64,000 bases of DNA from Gemmatimonadota bacterium. GTDB lineage: Bacteria; Gemmatimonadota; Gemmatimonadetes; Gemmatimonadales; GWC2-71-9. Below are positions 53,247 through 62,058 of this stretch, in pieces; positions within the stretch are counted from its first letter, which is position 1; each line of letters opens with the position of its first letter. The notes below the pieces were generated by a model that saw only the letters and a list, made by a program, of their open reading frames with translations, searched no databases and was not told the origin of the DNA. The position numbers were made by a program, and so were the translations under genes. The stretch covers positions 30,692 through 94,691 of the forward strand of contig JAOTVV010000012.1 of the NCBI GenBank assembly GCA_029863245.1, read 5' to 3'.

Positions 53247-53390
53247 TCGCGGTCACCGGACGCAGACGGTCTAGCGTCCAGTTCCCCGGTCTGCCCGTCT
53301 CACGCCATTGTAGAACCCGTGCCCACCGACGCCGGAGCGTGTGCGCCGTCGGAACCCCGACCGCGCCGGTTCGGTTCACTCGGAAACATC

Positions 53391-54812
53391 ATGGAACGCT
53401 TCGATCTCATCGCCATCGGGGGCGGCACCGCCGGCTTGGTCACGGCCGCCGGTGGCGCGGCCCTCGGGCTCCGCGTAGCGCTCGTCGAGCGGCAGAAGCT
53501 GGGTGGCGACTGCCTCTGGACGGGATGTGTGCCAAGCAAGGCGCTGATCGCGTCGGCTAAGCTGGCGTATCAGATGCGTCACGCGGATCGACTCGGGCTC
53601 ACGGGAGCCGCGCCGGCTCATGCGTTCGCGCAGGTCATGCAGCGCATGCGAGCGGCCCGCAGCCGCGTCGCGGTGCACGACGATCCGCAGCGATTCCGCG
53701 ATCTGGGGGTCGAGGTGGTGTTCGGCACGGCGCACGTCGCGGCCCCGAACCGGGTGGTGGTGGACGGCAGGACCCTCGAGAGCCCTCGCGTCGTGGTGGC
53801 CACCGGAGCGGTGGCCGCCGCACCGCCGATCCCGGGCCTGCAAGAGGCGGGGTACCTGACCTACGAAACTGCCTTCGATCAGGAAACCCTTCCGAGCCGG
53901 ATGGTATTGCTCGGTGGAGGGCCGATCGGCATCGAGTTCGCACAGATGTATCGCCGTCTGGGCGCCGAGGTGACGCTCGTCGAGATGTTGCCACAACTCC
54001 TCCCGCGGGAGGAGCCGGAGGCTGGGACGGAGATCCAGCAGGTGCTCGAGGCCGAGGGCGTGGTCGTGCATGTCGGGGCTCGGGTCGAGCGTGTTGACCG
54101 GTCCGACTCGGGTGCCAAACTGGTCAGTGTCCGGAAGAACGACGCGGAAATGGTCATCACGGCGGACGAGGTCTTCGTTGCCACCGGGCGGCGGGCGAAC
54201 ACGGCGGGGTTGGGTCTCGAGGGGGTCGGGGTCGAGGTGCAGCGCGGTGCCGTCGTCGTCGATAGCGCTCTCAGGGCGTCGGTCCGCGGTATCTGGGCGG
54301 CGGGCGACGTTGCGGGGGGCCCACAGTTCACGCACGTCGCGGAATACCAAGCCAAACTCGCGCTGCGTAACGCGGTATTCCCGTTCACCAGCAAAGCGAG
54401 CTACACCACGGTCCCGGGCGTTACGTACACCGATCCCGAGGTGGCCCGCGTGGGCCTCACCGAGGGCGAGGCTCGTGAGCGGTGGGATCGCGTGGCAGTG
54501 CACCGCTACGGGTTTGCCGATCTCGACCGGGCCATCGTCGACGGTCACGATCGGGGGTTCGTCAAAGTCGTGACCAAGCGGAATGGGAAGATCCTCGGCG
54601 CCACGGTGGTCGCGTCCGGGGCAGGGGACCTGCTCATGCCGCTGGTGCTGGCCATGCGGCACGGAATCGCGTTGCCCAAGCTCTCGCAGGTCGTGTATCC
54701 CTACCCGACCATGGTGGAAGGGATCAAGCGCACGGCGGACGGTTACTACCGCGAGAAGCTCCAGGGTCGCGCTGGTCGCTGGCTCCGGCGGATCGTGCGG
54801 GTGCTGAAGTGA
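53391..54812 (+). CDS. MerA-like FAD/NAD(P) disulfide oxidoreductase (473 aa)
   Basis: This is a class I flavin disulfide reductase. It has the FAD motif AIGGGTAGLVTA, the redox active site GGDCLWTGCVPSK (C-x4-C), the NAD(P) motif LLGGGPIGIEFA, and the FAD-binding AGDVAGG near the C-terminus. The dimer-interface end reads YPYPTMVEGIKR in place of HxHPTLxE, like mercuric reductases. It lacks a MerA-type C-terminal Cys pair. Substrate unknown; it is probably not a true Hg reductase. The next gene (GTGA overlap) encodes a TVP38 membrane protein. Confidence 0.88.
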   Translation: MERFDLIAIGGGTAGLVTAAGGAALGLRVALVERQKLGGDCLWTGCVPSKALIASAKLAYQMRHADRLGLTGAAPAHAFAQVMQRMRAARSRVAVHDDPQRFRDLGVEVVFGTAHVAAPNRVVVDGRTLESPRVVVATGAVAAAPPIPGLQEAGYLTYETAFDQETLPSRMVLLGGGPIGIEFAQMYRRLGAEVTLVEMLPQLLPREEPEAGTEIQQVLEAEGVVVHVGARVERVDRSDSGAKLVSVRKNDAEMVITADEVFVATGRRANTAGLGLEGVGVEVQRGAVVVDSALRASVRGIWAAGDVAGGPQFTHVAEYQAKLALRNAVFPFTSKASYTTVPGVTYTDPEVARVGLTEGEARERWDRVAVHRYGFADLDRAIVDGHDRGFVKVVTKRNGKILGATVVASGAGDLLMPLVLAMRHGIALPKLSQVVYPYPTMVEGIKRTADGYYREKLQGRAGRWLRRIVRVLK

Positions 54813-55510
54813 AGGCGCCGGGAGCGTGGATCAAGCTCGTCCTGTTGGTGGCGGTGATCGGCGGGGCCGCGGTGATCGTTCGGGTCACGCCGGTGGGGGC
54901 CTATCTCAGTCGCGAGGGGCTCCACGAAACACTCGACGTGCTCCGGGCCAGCACGGCTGCGCCCGTCCTGTACGTGGTGGCGTACGCCGGTGCCACGGCG
55001 ATCGCACTCCCCGGTTCGATTCTCACGATCGTCGGCGGGGCGGTGTTTGGGTTCGGGTGGGGAGTCGTGCTCGTCACCATTGGGGCGAACGTCGGAGCCA
55101 ACGCGGCGTTCGTGCTGGCCCGCGGATTGGGACGCGACGGGATCGAGCGCCTCTTCGGCACACGACTCGCCGGCCTCGACAGGGCCACCGCCGATCACGG
55201 GTTCATGGGACTCCTGGTCCTGCGACTCATTCCGCTGGTCCCGTTCAACGCACTCAACTTTGGCTCGGGGCTCACCGCGCTGCGATGGCGTGACTACGCG
55301 CTCGCGACGGTCATCGGGATACTCCCGGGGACGTTGGTGTACACGTTCTTCGCCGATGCGCTCGTGCTGGGATCGACCGAGGCCACCGCCGACGCACGGA
55401 TTAGACTGTTCATTGCCGGCGGGCTGTTCCTCGTGCTTGCGCTCGTTCCGCTCGTTGCCCGGCGGCTCGGATTCCGACCGCCGTCCAGGTCAGTGGGAGA
55501 GAATACGTGA
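54809..55510 (+). CDS. TVP38/TMEM64 family membrane protein (233 aa)
   Basis: It is a DedA-superfamily (VTT) multi-pass protein. Typical signatures are ATAIALPGSILTIVGGAVFGFGWG and the re-entrant segment LRLIPLVPFNALNFGSG, then GYALIPGTLVY-like (here GILPGTLVYTF). It may act in lipid or selenite/arsenic-related transport, but this is unproven. It starts in the upstream stop (GTGA) and overlaps a remnant gene at 55510. This co-occurrence with a MerA-like flavoprotein is common. Confidence 0.87.
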   Translation: MKAPGAWIKLVLLVAVIGGAAVIVRVTPVGAYLSREGLHETLDVLRASTAAPVLYVVAYAGATAIALPGSILTIVGGAVFGFGWGVVLVTIGANVGANAAFVLARGLGRDGIERLFGTRLAGLDRATADHGFMGLLVLRLIPLVPFNALNFGSGLTALRWRDYALATVIGILPGTLVYTFFADALVLGSTEATADARIRLFIAGGLFLVLALVPLVARRLGFRPPSRSVGENT

Positions 55511-55619
55511 TGCGTTGTCAGTGGATGATCCCAACGGCCCTGCTCGCCTCCGTGGCTGCCGCGCCGGCAGCCACTACGACTGGACGCTGAACGACACGGC
55601 GGTCTTCGGGAACCGCTAG
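55510..55619 (+). pseudogene. internally deleted gene remnant (signal peptide plus YDWTLN tail)
   Basis: An ATG overlaps the TVP38 stop (TGATG) and starts a 26-residue signal-like peptide (MRCQWMIPTALLASVAAAPA) that ends at 55590. In the other frame the following bases encode HYDWTLNDTAVFGNR and stop at 55619. YDWS/TLN is a common C-terminus of DUF547 proteins, which often accompany TVP38. The simplest reading is an exported DUF547 gene lacking almost everything between its signal and its tail. A tiny functional peptide cannot be excluded. Confidence 0.45.
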
Positions 55620-55638
55620 TCGTTCGCCTGAATCCTGC

Positions 55639-56322
55639 GTGCCGGTCCTCGGCGTCGTCATCCCGACCCTCAACGAGTCCAGGTGTCTGCCGGGTCTCCT
55701 CTCCGATCTGGCGGCGCTTGCGCTTCCAACCGACATCGTGGTCGCCGACGGCGGCTCGAGCGACGACACCGTTGCCGTGGGCCGCGCGCACGGGGCGCGG
55801 GTCGTCGGTGCCTCGCGGGGCCGCGCGCCACAAATGAACGCCGGGGCCGCCGAGGTGCGCGGAGAGTGGTTGTGCTTTCTGCATGCGGATGTGCGCATGC
55901 CCGAGCGGGCGCGGCGGGTCCTGGCGGCTGCGCTCGGTGCCGAATGTGATGCAGCGGTGTGGCGCCTCACCATCGACCATCCGGGTGGGTGGGCACGGAT
56001 CATGGAGTGGGGCGCACAGCTCCGTGACCGACTTGGCGGTCTGCCCTACGGTGACCAAGGGTTGTTGGTGCGGCGCGCGCTGTTCGAGGCCGTGGGGGGA
56101 TTCCCTCTGGTGCCGATCATGGAGGACGTGGCGCTCGTCAGGGCTGTGCGAGCACAGGCGTCACTCACCCGGCTCGAGGCCCCGCTCCTCGTGTCGCCCC
56201 GGCGCTGGCTCCGGCAGGGCCCCTACCGCACCTGGCTCAGGAACACGGCATTGCTTACGGCCTACGCGGCGGGCGTGTCCCCCGAACGCATGGCACGCTG
56301 GTATCCAGCCGAGGGGACGTGA
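55639..56322 (+). CDS. family 2 glycosyltransferase, TIGR04283-like (227 aa)
   Basis: The GT-A fold opens VVIPTLNESRCLP. The nucleotide-sugar motifs VVADGGSSDDTV and CFLHADVRMP supply DxD-like acids. The core RRALFEAVGGFPLVPIMEDVALVRAVR and the tail YAAGVSPERMARWYP are TIGR04283 traits. A GTG start at 55639 is used. It overlaps the next gene by 4 nt (GTGA), whose product is the partner TIGR04282 type. This pair is known in arsenosugar-like gene clusters. Confidence 0.85.
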   Translation: MPVLGVVIPTLNESRCLPGLLSDLAALALPTDIVVADGGSSDDTVAVGRAHGARVVGASRGRAPQMNAGAAEVRGEWLCFLHADVRMPERARRVLAAALGAECDAAVWRLTIDHPGGWARIMEWGAQLRDRLGGLPYGDQGLLVRRALFEAVGGFPLVPIMEDVALVRAVRAQASLTRLEAPLLVSPRRWLRQGPYRTWLRNTALLTAYAAGVSPERMARWYPAEGT

Positions 56323-56912
56323 CCGCGGTCCTCCTGTTCGCGAAGGCTCCTCGGCGGGGCCAGGTAAAGACGCGCCTCGCTGCGGATCTCGGCGAGGAGG
56401 CCGCGCTCCGTCTCTACCGGGAGATCGGTGCCCGGGTGGCGACGGGCGTCGGCGAGCGCTACGCCCTGACCGTGTGGCACGACCCGCCGGAGGCGCGGGA
56501 CGAGATGCGCGCCTGGCTCGGCGAGCACCCGTATCTCCCGCAACGGGGCCGCGACCTGGGTGAGCGGTTGTCGCACGCCTTTGCCTGGCACTTTGCGAAA
56601 GGCGACGGCCCGGTCATCGTAATTGGGGCTGATGCGCCCGACGTGTCGGGGTCCACGGTGGCCGAGGCGGAGCGCCACCTCCGTGACCACGATGCCGTAA
56701 TCGGTCCTTCCGTCGATGGCGGATATTACCTGCTCGGGTTGCGCGCGCCTTCTCCGACGGTGTTCGAAGGGATTCCGTGGGGCACGGACCAGGTGTTCTC
56801 CGTCACTGTGGCGCGCTGCCGGGTGTGCCACCTTCAAGTACAGGTGCTTTCGGTTCTCCGAGACCTCGACACGGCAGCGGATCTCGAGGCCCTCGGGATC
56901 AGGCGCCCTTGA
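56319..56912 (+). CDS. TIGR04282/DUF2064-type nucleotidyl or glycosyl transferase (197 aa)
   Basis: The beginning FAKAPRRGQVKTRLAADLGEE aligns with the family's NTP-binding loop. VIVIGADAPDVSG and DAVIGPSVDGGYYLLGLR complete the signature. A late CRVC pair is present. The protein is thought to act with the TIGR04283 partner. No radical SAM partner (ArsS) or arsenic methylase is in the window, so the product is open. Confidence 0.85.
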   Translation: MTAVLLFAKAPRRGQVKTRLAADLGEEAALRLYREIGARVATGVGERYALTVWHDPPEARDEMRAWLGEHPYLPQRGRDLGERLSHAFAWHFAKGDGPVIVIGADAPDVSGSTVAEAERHLRDHDAVIGPSVDGGYYLLGLRAPSPTVFEGIPWGTDQVFSVTVARCRVCHLQVQVLSVLRDLDTAADLEALGIRRP

Positions 56913-56980
56913 CCCGTTCCTCAGGCGGCCCGCATATTGTCCGGACGTTTTCCCCTGAGCGACGCGCGAGGTGATGGTCG

Positions 56981-57226
56981 ATGGCCTGGAGAGTAATTGA
57001 CACGGGTGAGGAAGTCTGGCATGTGCACCCAGCGGCCGAGATGCGGCCGGATGCCAGAATGTGGCAGTTGACTCTCTCCTTCCGGGCCGCCAAGACCGAT
57101 CGGGAGCCCCGTGCATTCTGGGCCTCGTTCCCGATCGAGGCGAACTCCAAGTCTTCCCTCTTCCAGGCAGCCGATCGGCTGACCAACGATACGCTGAAGG
57201 AAGTCCTCGTTCAGCATCTGAGTTAG
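56981..57226 (+). CDS. small hypothetical protein (81 aa)
   Basis: The ATG at 56981 follows GAGGTG. The product is a compact mixed alpha/beta protein with no signal, beginning MAWRVIDTGEEVWHVHPAAE, with two Trp in WQLTLSF/FWASFP. No family is recognised. It is followed 20 nt later by two further small unknown genes, and the three probably form one operon. Confidence 0.6.
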   Translation: MAWRVIDTGEEVWHVHPAAEMRPDARMWQLTLSFRAAKTDREPRAFWASFPIEANSKSSLFQAADRLTNDTLKEVLVQHLS

Positions 57227-57246
57227 GCCGCGCACGCGCCCGCCCG

Positions 57247-57501
57247 ATGTCGCTCACGCCGGTTCAAGAGCTTCGCCGCATTGCCGAGGCGGTGGGCCAG
57301 ATCCGGGGGCACACGGTGCAGGACGTAGAGATCCGTTCAGATTGCCGGCAGCTTCGCGTGACCCTCGAGGACGGGAAGATCTTGTTGCTGTCTGTCCTGC
57401 TGGACGATTCGGGAAAACCCCGCTTGGACGCCGACCTCGTGCGCCTAGAGGAGGTCGTGCCCACACGTCAACTCGAGGTGCGTTTCGAGGAGAGTGGCTG
57501 A
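57247..57501 (+). CDS. small hypothetical protein (84 aa)
   Basis: The ATG at 57247 begins MSLTPVQELRRIAEAVGQIRGH. The rest is a charged, probably beta-rich domain (LRVTLEDGKILLLSVLLDDSGKP). The frame is open far upstream but only this start leaves the neighbour intact. The final 8 nt overlap the next gene (GTG at 57494). No family recognised. Confidence 0.6.
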   Translation: MSLTPVQELRRIAEAVGQIRGHTVQDVEIRSDCRQLRVTLEDGKILLLSVLLDDSGKPRLDADLVRLEEVVPTRQLEVRFEESG

Positions 57502-57934
57502 GAGCCCGTTCGAGATCGTGACTGCTCCGCGCTCGCGTGAACGCCTCAAGTTCTTGGACTTCCAGTTCGAGAAGCTACCGGACGGCCAGTGTCGGTCCCG
57601 GGTGGTGCTGGAAATGCACGACGGGGCGCAGTTCGTTGGTGAGTCGACGGGTATGGGGTCGGCGACCGGCGAATTGCGGGTTGCCGCGCAGGCTGCCACG
57701 ATCGCGCTGCAGGACGCCGTTGGGACGAGGCTCAACTTCGAGCTCCTGGGCGTCAAGGCGGTTCGCGCCTTCGACGCCGTGGTCGTGATTGTGTCGATTT
57801 CGTGCCACAACGGGGTCCCGGCCACCAGGCTGGTGGGATCGTGCCTGAGCGAGACGGAGGTCCAGCGTGGCGCAGCCCTTGCAGTATTGAATGCCACGAA
57901 CCGCCTGCTCGGGAATATCGTGTTCGTGAGGTGA
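57494..57934 (+). CDS. hypothetical protein with a LeuA-dimer-like pattern (146 aa)
   Basis: A GTG start overlaps the previous gene. The sequence is VVLEMHDGAQFVGESTGMGSATGELRVAAQAATIALQDAV followed by VVVIVSISCHNGVPATRLVGSCLSETEVQRGAALAVLNATNRLLG. This recalls the regulatory (LeuA allosteric) domain of 2-isopropylmalate synthase: a glycine-rich turn, then a small-residue strand, then an AxxxAxNRL helix. The similarity is judged by eye only. No signal peptide. The mltD gene begins one base after its stop. Confidence 0.6.
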   Translation: MAESPFEIVTAPRSRERLKFLDFQFEKLPDGQCRSRVVLEMHDGAQFVGESTGMGSATGELRVAAQAATIALQDAVGTRLNFELLGVKAVRAFDAVVVIVSISCHNGVPATRLVGSCLSETEVQRGAALAVLNATNRLLGNIVFVR

Positions 57935-57935
57935 G

Positions 57936-59480
57936 ATGCGTCAACGAGCCCGTCTCTTCGCCATCCCCATCGTGGCCCTCTGGGCCGGGGCGGCGGCGTG
58001 TGCCCCGGCCACGTCGGGACTCGCCGACGGCGTGGCGCCCTCGGACGCGAGCCCCGCGAACCTGCCGGTGGCGGACCCGTGGGTGCTGGTGGAATCGACG
58101 CCCGAGGACTCCCTCGCAGACCTGAAGGCGCTCGAGGCGCTCCACGCGCTCGAGTTCAAGAGCTTGGGGAAGGGCACCGAGCACGTGCGCGGGGTGCTCT
58201 CGGCGCTCGATCTCGGATCGGTCGGTGCGGTGTTTGCCACCGGTGCCGAGGCGAGCGGCCCGCGGGGCGGGCCGGCGAGCCTCGAGGGGCCGAGCTACGA
58301 CATCGATGTAGTCTCGTTCGCCGATCACCAGCAGGTCCGGTACTACGAGCAGTTCTTTCTGGGGCCCGCCCGCGACCGATTCCAGATTTGGCTCGGCAGG
58401 CTGCCCCGCTACGAGGGAATGATCCGAGAGCGGTTCCGGACGCTCGGCATCCCGGAGGATCTCGTCTATCTCGCGCTGATCGAGAGCGGGTACTCCAATA
58501 CGGCGGTGTCGCGGGCGAATGCCGTCGGCATGTGGCAGTTCATCGCCTCGACGGGCCGGAACTACGGACTGAAGATCGACACCTGGGTGGACGAGCGACG
58601 CGACCCGTTCCTCGCGACCGAAGCCGCGGGACGGCACCTCGCCGACCTGTACGAGTTGTTCGGGTCCTGGTATCTCGCTGCGGCCGCCTACAACGGTGGG
58701 GCGGGACGAGTCACGCGGGGAATCCGACGGCTCTCGCTGCGCGACTCCGTGAGCGACGAGACGTTTTTCCACCTGTCGGACCGCCGATATCTGCGGCGGG
58801 AGACCCGCGACTACGTTCCGAAGCTGATTGCAGCGGCGCTCATCGCCAAGGATCCGGAGCGGTACGGCTTCACTCGGGGCCCGGTGCTTCCGCCCATCGA
58901 GTTCGATGAGATCACGGTTCCGGACGCGACGGGGTTAGACGTGCTCGCCCGCCTCGCCGACACCGTGGCAATTGCCCTCGTGCAGCTGAATCCCCACTAC
59001 ATCCGAGGGGTGACGCCGCCCAATCGGAGCGCGATTGTCCGCGTGCCTCGAGGCACGGGGGCACTCGTGGCCCAGCGCTACCACGACCTGCCCGCGAACG
59101 AACGCGTCAACTTCGTGGAACACGTGGTGCGCCGGGGCGAGACGCTCTCGCAGATCGGGAAGCGTTATGGCGTGAGCGTCACGCTCATCCGCGCCGCGAA
59201 CAACAACGTCCATCCCCAGCGCTTGCAGATCGGTCAGCGGCTGGTGATTCCGGTGAGCCCGGCGGCACGGAGCCGCACGGCGCACGGCCGGGCGCCGTCA
59301 CCCCAGCCAGTCGTGTCCGGGGTGCGGCACCATGCTGTGCGCCGTGGGGAATCGCTGTGGGGGATTGCCCAGCGCTATGGCGTCCGCGTAGACGATCTCA
59401 CGCGCTGGAACGGTCTCCAACGGAACGACGTGCTGCGAGTTGGGCAGCGCCTGGCTGTCACCGCGCCTGGAACGGAGTAG
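57936..59480 (+). CDS. mltD: MltD-like lytic transglycosylase with two LysM domains (514 aa)
   Basis: The signal peptide is followed by an SLT domain (about residues 160-290). It has IPEDLVYLALIESGYSNTAVSRANAVGMWQFI (catalytic Glu in ALIESG) and YLAAAAYNGGAGRV. Two LysM units follow (about 390-445 and 455-510). They include GETLSQIGKRYGVSVTLIRAANN and GESLWGIAQRYGVRVDDLTRWNG. It cleaves peptidoglycan and is likely periplasmic, possibly lipid-anchored near GAAAC. It starts one base after the upstream stop. Confidence 0.9.
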   Translation: MRQRARLFAIPIVALWAGAAACAPATSGLADGVAPSDASPANLPVADPWVLVESTPEDSLADLKALEALHALEFKSLGKGTEHVRGVLSALDLGSVGAVFATGAEASGPRGGPASLEGPSYDIDVVSFADHQQVRYYEQFFLGPARDRFQIWLGRLPRYEGMIRERFRTLGIPEDLVYLALIESGYSNTAVSRANAVGMWQFIASTGRNYGLKIDTWVDERRDPFLATEAAGRHLADLYELFGSWYLAAAAYNGGAGRVTRGIRRLSLRDSVSDETFFHLSDRRYLRRETRDYVPKLIAAALIAKDPERYGFTRGPVLPPIEFDEITVPDATGLDVLARLADTVAIALVQLNPHYIRGVTPPNRSAIVRVPRGTGALVAQRYHDLPANERVNFVEHVVRRGETLSQIGKRYGVSVTLIRAANNNVHPQRLQIGQRLVIPVSPAARSRTAHGRAPSPQPVVSGVRHHAVRRGESLWGIAQRYGVRVDDLTRWNGLQRNDVLRVGQRLAVTAPGTE

Positions 59481-59498
59481 GCAGCGGCCGGCCCGAGA

Positions 59499-60212
59499 TC
59501 ACCACGTCCCTACATAGCCATCCATGATCGAGGACGCGTACCCGTTCCGGGGATTGCGGCCCTGCGCCAGCATCTCCTTCAACCGGGTGGGTCCCCAGTT
59601 GTACGCCAACAGCGCCAGCTCGACGTCCCCGTAAGCATTCAGCAGGTCGCGGAGGAACTGGAACCCGATCCGCAGGTTGGTCTCGGGGTCGTATAGCCGG
59701 TCGACGGTGATCGTCTCGTCGTAGTACCTGGCCGTTGCCAGCTGCACCTGGGCGAGCCCGACGGCCCGGGCATGGCTCGTGGCCAGCGGCCGGAACCCGC
59801 TCTCCAACTTCACGAGGCGAAACGCCAGCTCAGGGTCCAGACCCTGCTTGAGGGCGGCTTCGTACACGAGCTCGGCCATGTCGGCCGGAATCGCATAGCG
59901 CTTGGAGAATCCGACGATCGCCTCCAGGCGCCGCAGCTCGATGCGGGTGATCTCGAGCTCGCCCGCCGTCGTATCGAGCGACTGCCGCAGGAGTCCGAAC
60001 TGCGACCGAATGGCCGTTCCGGTATAGCCCAGCCCGTCGTCGGCCGAGGCGACGGCCCGTGGGCCCCACATGCCGGCTAGGCCTCCGAGCGCGAGCACGG
60101 CCCCGACGATCCCGATCCCGCGGAGCATCAGCCGTTGCGTCGTGGAGAGCCGCTGCCACGTCGCCCCGAGGCGACCGCTGACGGCCCGAGTCAAACGTCG
60201 TATGTCTATCAT
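59499..60212 (-). CDS. membrane-anchored SLT lytic transglycosylase (237 aa)
   Basis: A single hydrophobic anchor lies at about residues 30-50 ([16 protein letters not shown]), then a coiled-coil-like linker ([16 protein letters not shown]). The SLT domain (about 125-235) includes [22 protein letters not shown] with catalytic Glu, AVGLAQVQ and [13 protein letters not shown]. Its ATG overlaps the moaC stop by 4 nt (ATGA), so it is translated with holB and moaC. This placement is unusual for a peptidoglycan enzyme. Confidence 0.82.
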   Translation of the reverse strand: MIDIRRLTRAVSGRLGATWQRLSTTQRLMLRGIGIVGAVLALGGLAGMWGPRAVASADDGLGYTGTAIRSQFGLLRQSLDTTAGELEITRIELRRLEAIVGFSKRYAIPADMAELVYEAALKQGLDPELAFRLVKLESGFRPLATSHARAVGLAQVQLATARYYDETITVDRLYDPETNLRIGFQFLRDLLNAYGDVELALLAYNWGPTRLKEMLAQGRNPRNGYASSIMDGYVGTW

Positions 60213-60697
60213 CGCGTGTCCTTGCTTTCGTTGGTCCAGTGTCCGGAGCGTCCCCCTGCCTTCTCGAGCAGTCGGATCGGTCCGATCTCCATCGCATAGC
60301 CCGTCGACTTGACCATGTCGTACACCGTGAGGAGCGCCACCGACACGGCGGTCAGTGCCTCCATCTCCACACCGGTCCTGCCGACAGTCCTGACTTCGGC
60401 CTCCACCCGCACGCCCGCAAGCTGCGGGTCCAACGTGGCCCTGACCGCCACATGGTCGAGGCCGAGGGGGTGGCACAGGGGGATGAGCTCAGCGGCCCGT
60501 TTGGCCGCCATCACCCCGGCCATCTCCGCCGTTGACACAACGTCGCCTTTCGGGCCCGAGTTTCGCTCGACCAGGGCGAAGGCTTCGGGGGATATTCGGA
60601 TCCAACCCTCAGCCCGCGCCAACCGTTTGGTCTCGGGCTTGCCCGAAACATCGACCATCCGCGCTCTGCCGCCCTCATCCAGGTGCGACAGCGTCAC
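60209..60697 (-). CDS. moaC: cyclic pyranopterin monophosphate synthase accessory protein MoaC (162 aa)
   Basis: It converts the MoaA product to cPMP in molybdenum-cofactor synthesis. Diagnostic motifs are [31 protein letters not shown] (catalytic His/Lys region) and [32 protein letters not shown]. The GTG at 60697 overlaps the holB stop by 4 nt, and its stop overlaps the slt start by 4 nt. moaA and other moa genes are not in the window. Confidence 0.95.
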   Translation of the reverse strand: MTLSHLDEGGRARMVDVSGKPETKRLARAEGWIRISPEAFALVERNSGPKGDVVSTAEMAGVMAAKRAAELIPLCHPLGLDHVAVRATLDPQLAGVRVEAEVRTVGRTGVEMEALTAVSVALLTVYDMVKSTGYAMEIGPIRLLEKAGGRSGHWTNESKDTR

Positions 60698-61752
60698 AGC
60701 AATGCCTCCAAATCGGCCGCCAGGACTGCGAGCGCGAGCTGGGGGTTGGCGTTCCCTTGCGCCGCTTCGCGGGTCGCCTCGACGCGCTTGATGGCGCGCA
60801 AGCGGCCCTCGATCTTCTGACCGCCCCCTCCCGCCTCGCGCCGCACCTCGTCCCGCAGCGTGAGCGCGAGCGCGTCCAGCATGCCGGTGAAGTCTCCCCT
60901 GGCAGCCCACGGCGGCTGAGCCAGGGCCATCGGGAGCCACGACCGGTTACGCTCGCGGACCGCCGCCAACAGCAAGGCGGCGGCTCGGTCAGGTCCGTCC
61001 GACCCGTCCTCGGTCCTGAGTGCTCGACCGATGCACCCTTCGGCCAGGAGAATCCGCCGCTCCAACGCCGCTCCCTTGGGGGGCGTCTTGACTTCGGCCT
61101 TCAAGAACGCGCGGACCTCGTCATCCGTCAGCCGCGGAATCCGGATCGCCACGAGCCGGGACCGGACGGTCGGCAGCAGCGCGTGCGGATCTGCGGCGGT
61201 CACGATGATCGTCGTGTCGGCCGGCGGCTCCTCCAACACCTTGAGGAGCGCGTTGGCCGCCTCTTGACTCGCTTCCTGGACGATGAGCCGTTCGGCATCC
61301 CCCAGGATGAACACTTTCCTGGCGCCCGAGAACGGCGTCATCCAGGCCAACCGATGGAACAGCCTCACCGAGGCCAACGCGTGGCTCGAGAGGCCTTCTG
61401 GGCGCCCCCAGAGCGGGTCGCTGCGCCGCTGGGCCATGACCTCGCCCAGGAGTTCCTGGGCTTCCTCGACCTGCTTGGCCGGGTCGCCGGCTTTGGGGCG
61501 TGGGATCGGGACGAACCAGTGCAGGTCCGGGTGCCCGAGGCCAAGCACCTGCCGGCAGTGCGAGCAAGAGCCGCACGGTGCCCCTGGCCCGTTGAGGCAG
61601 AGCAAGCCCTGCGCCACCCAGAGGGCCAATCGCTGCTTCCCCACGCCCGCAGGTCCCGTAAACAGGACCGCCTGCGGGAACCGGCTGGAGGCGAGGGCGC
61701 CAGCCAGCCGGTCGAGCAGGCTCTTCTGACCGTAAATCGGCCGCAAACTCAT
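60694..61752 (-). CDS. holB: DNA polymerase III delta' subunit (352 aa)
   Basis: The clamp-loader AAA+ subunit begins with [37 protein letters not shown] (Walker A, a variant Gln replacing the last Ser/Thr). The zinc-type motif is [41 protein letters not shown] and [20 protein letters not shown] follow, so it is the delta' type. The ATG at 61752 is chosen over an ATG 42 nt upstream to match the family start. It heads a holB-moaC-slt run. Confidence 0.92.
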   Translation of the reverse strand: MSLRPIYGQKSLLDRLAGALASSRFPQAVLFTGPAGVGKQRLALWVAQGLLCLNGPGAPCGSCSHCRQVLGLGHPDLHWFVPIPRPKAGDPAKQVEEAQELLGEVMAQRRSDPLWGRPEGLSSHALASVRLFHRLAWMTPFSGARKVFILGDAERLIVQEASQEAANALLKVLEEPPADTTIIVTAADPHALLPTVRSRLVAIRIPRLTDDEVRAFLKAEVKTPPKGAALERRILLAEGCIGRALRTEDGSDGPDRAAALLLAAVRERNRSWLPMALAQPPWAARGDFTGMLDALALTLRDEVRREAGGGGQKIEGRLRAIKRVEATREAAQGNANPQLALAVLAADLEALL

Positions 61753-62058
61753 AGCCCGGCAATCTACCTCCCCGGTGGAGCCAGCGGTAGTCAACCGGTC
61801 CTAAGTCAAAGCGTGACAATTCAGTACGCGTAGCAACAGTAGAGCTGTCTGGCAGAAAAGCAAGGCTGCCTGGGGAGTGAGCACTCACTCTACCTATGAG
61901 CAGACGTGAGTGCCTACTCACATGACGTGTCATCCCGACGACAGTGTTCGTACAGCGGTTCGAGCTTGCGTCAGACACCGCTCATCCCGAAGTTGCGACC
62001 GCCTTGGAACGCATCGGAAAGATCGAGACATGGGCCCCGCATGAGGTGGAGGGTGGCG
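61753..62058. other. 306-nt divergent gap, no supported gene
   Basis: No gene is supported between holB and the amidohydrolase. The main features are two paired palindromes described below (61875-61890 and 61906-61921). A short frame from 61944 encodes a polar peptide with no motif and is not called. Confidence 0.5.
61875..61921. promoter_or_regulatory. two palindromes, operator candidate
   Basis: GAGTGAG-CA-CTCACTC (61875-61890) and GTGAGT-GCCT-ACTCAC (61906-61921) are near-identical in half-site sequence (GAGTGAG versus GTGAGT) with 15 nt between them. Tandem dyads of this kind are typical of TetR-type or similar dimeric repressors. They lie 138 nt upstream of the amidohydrolase start and 123 nt from holB. 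No regulator gene is adjacent. Confidence 0.4.
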
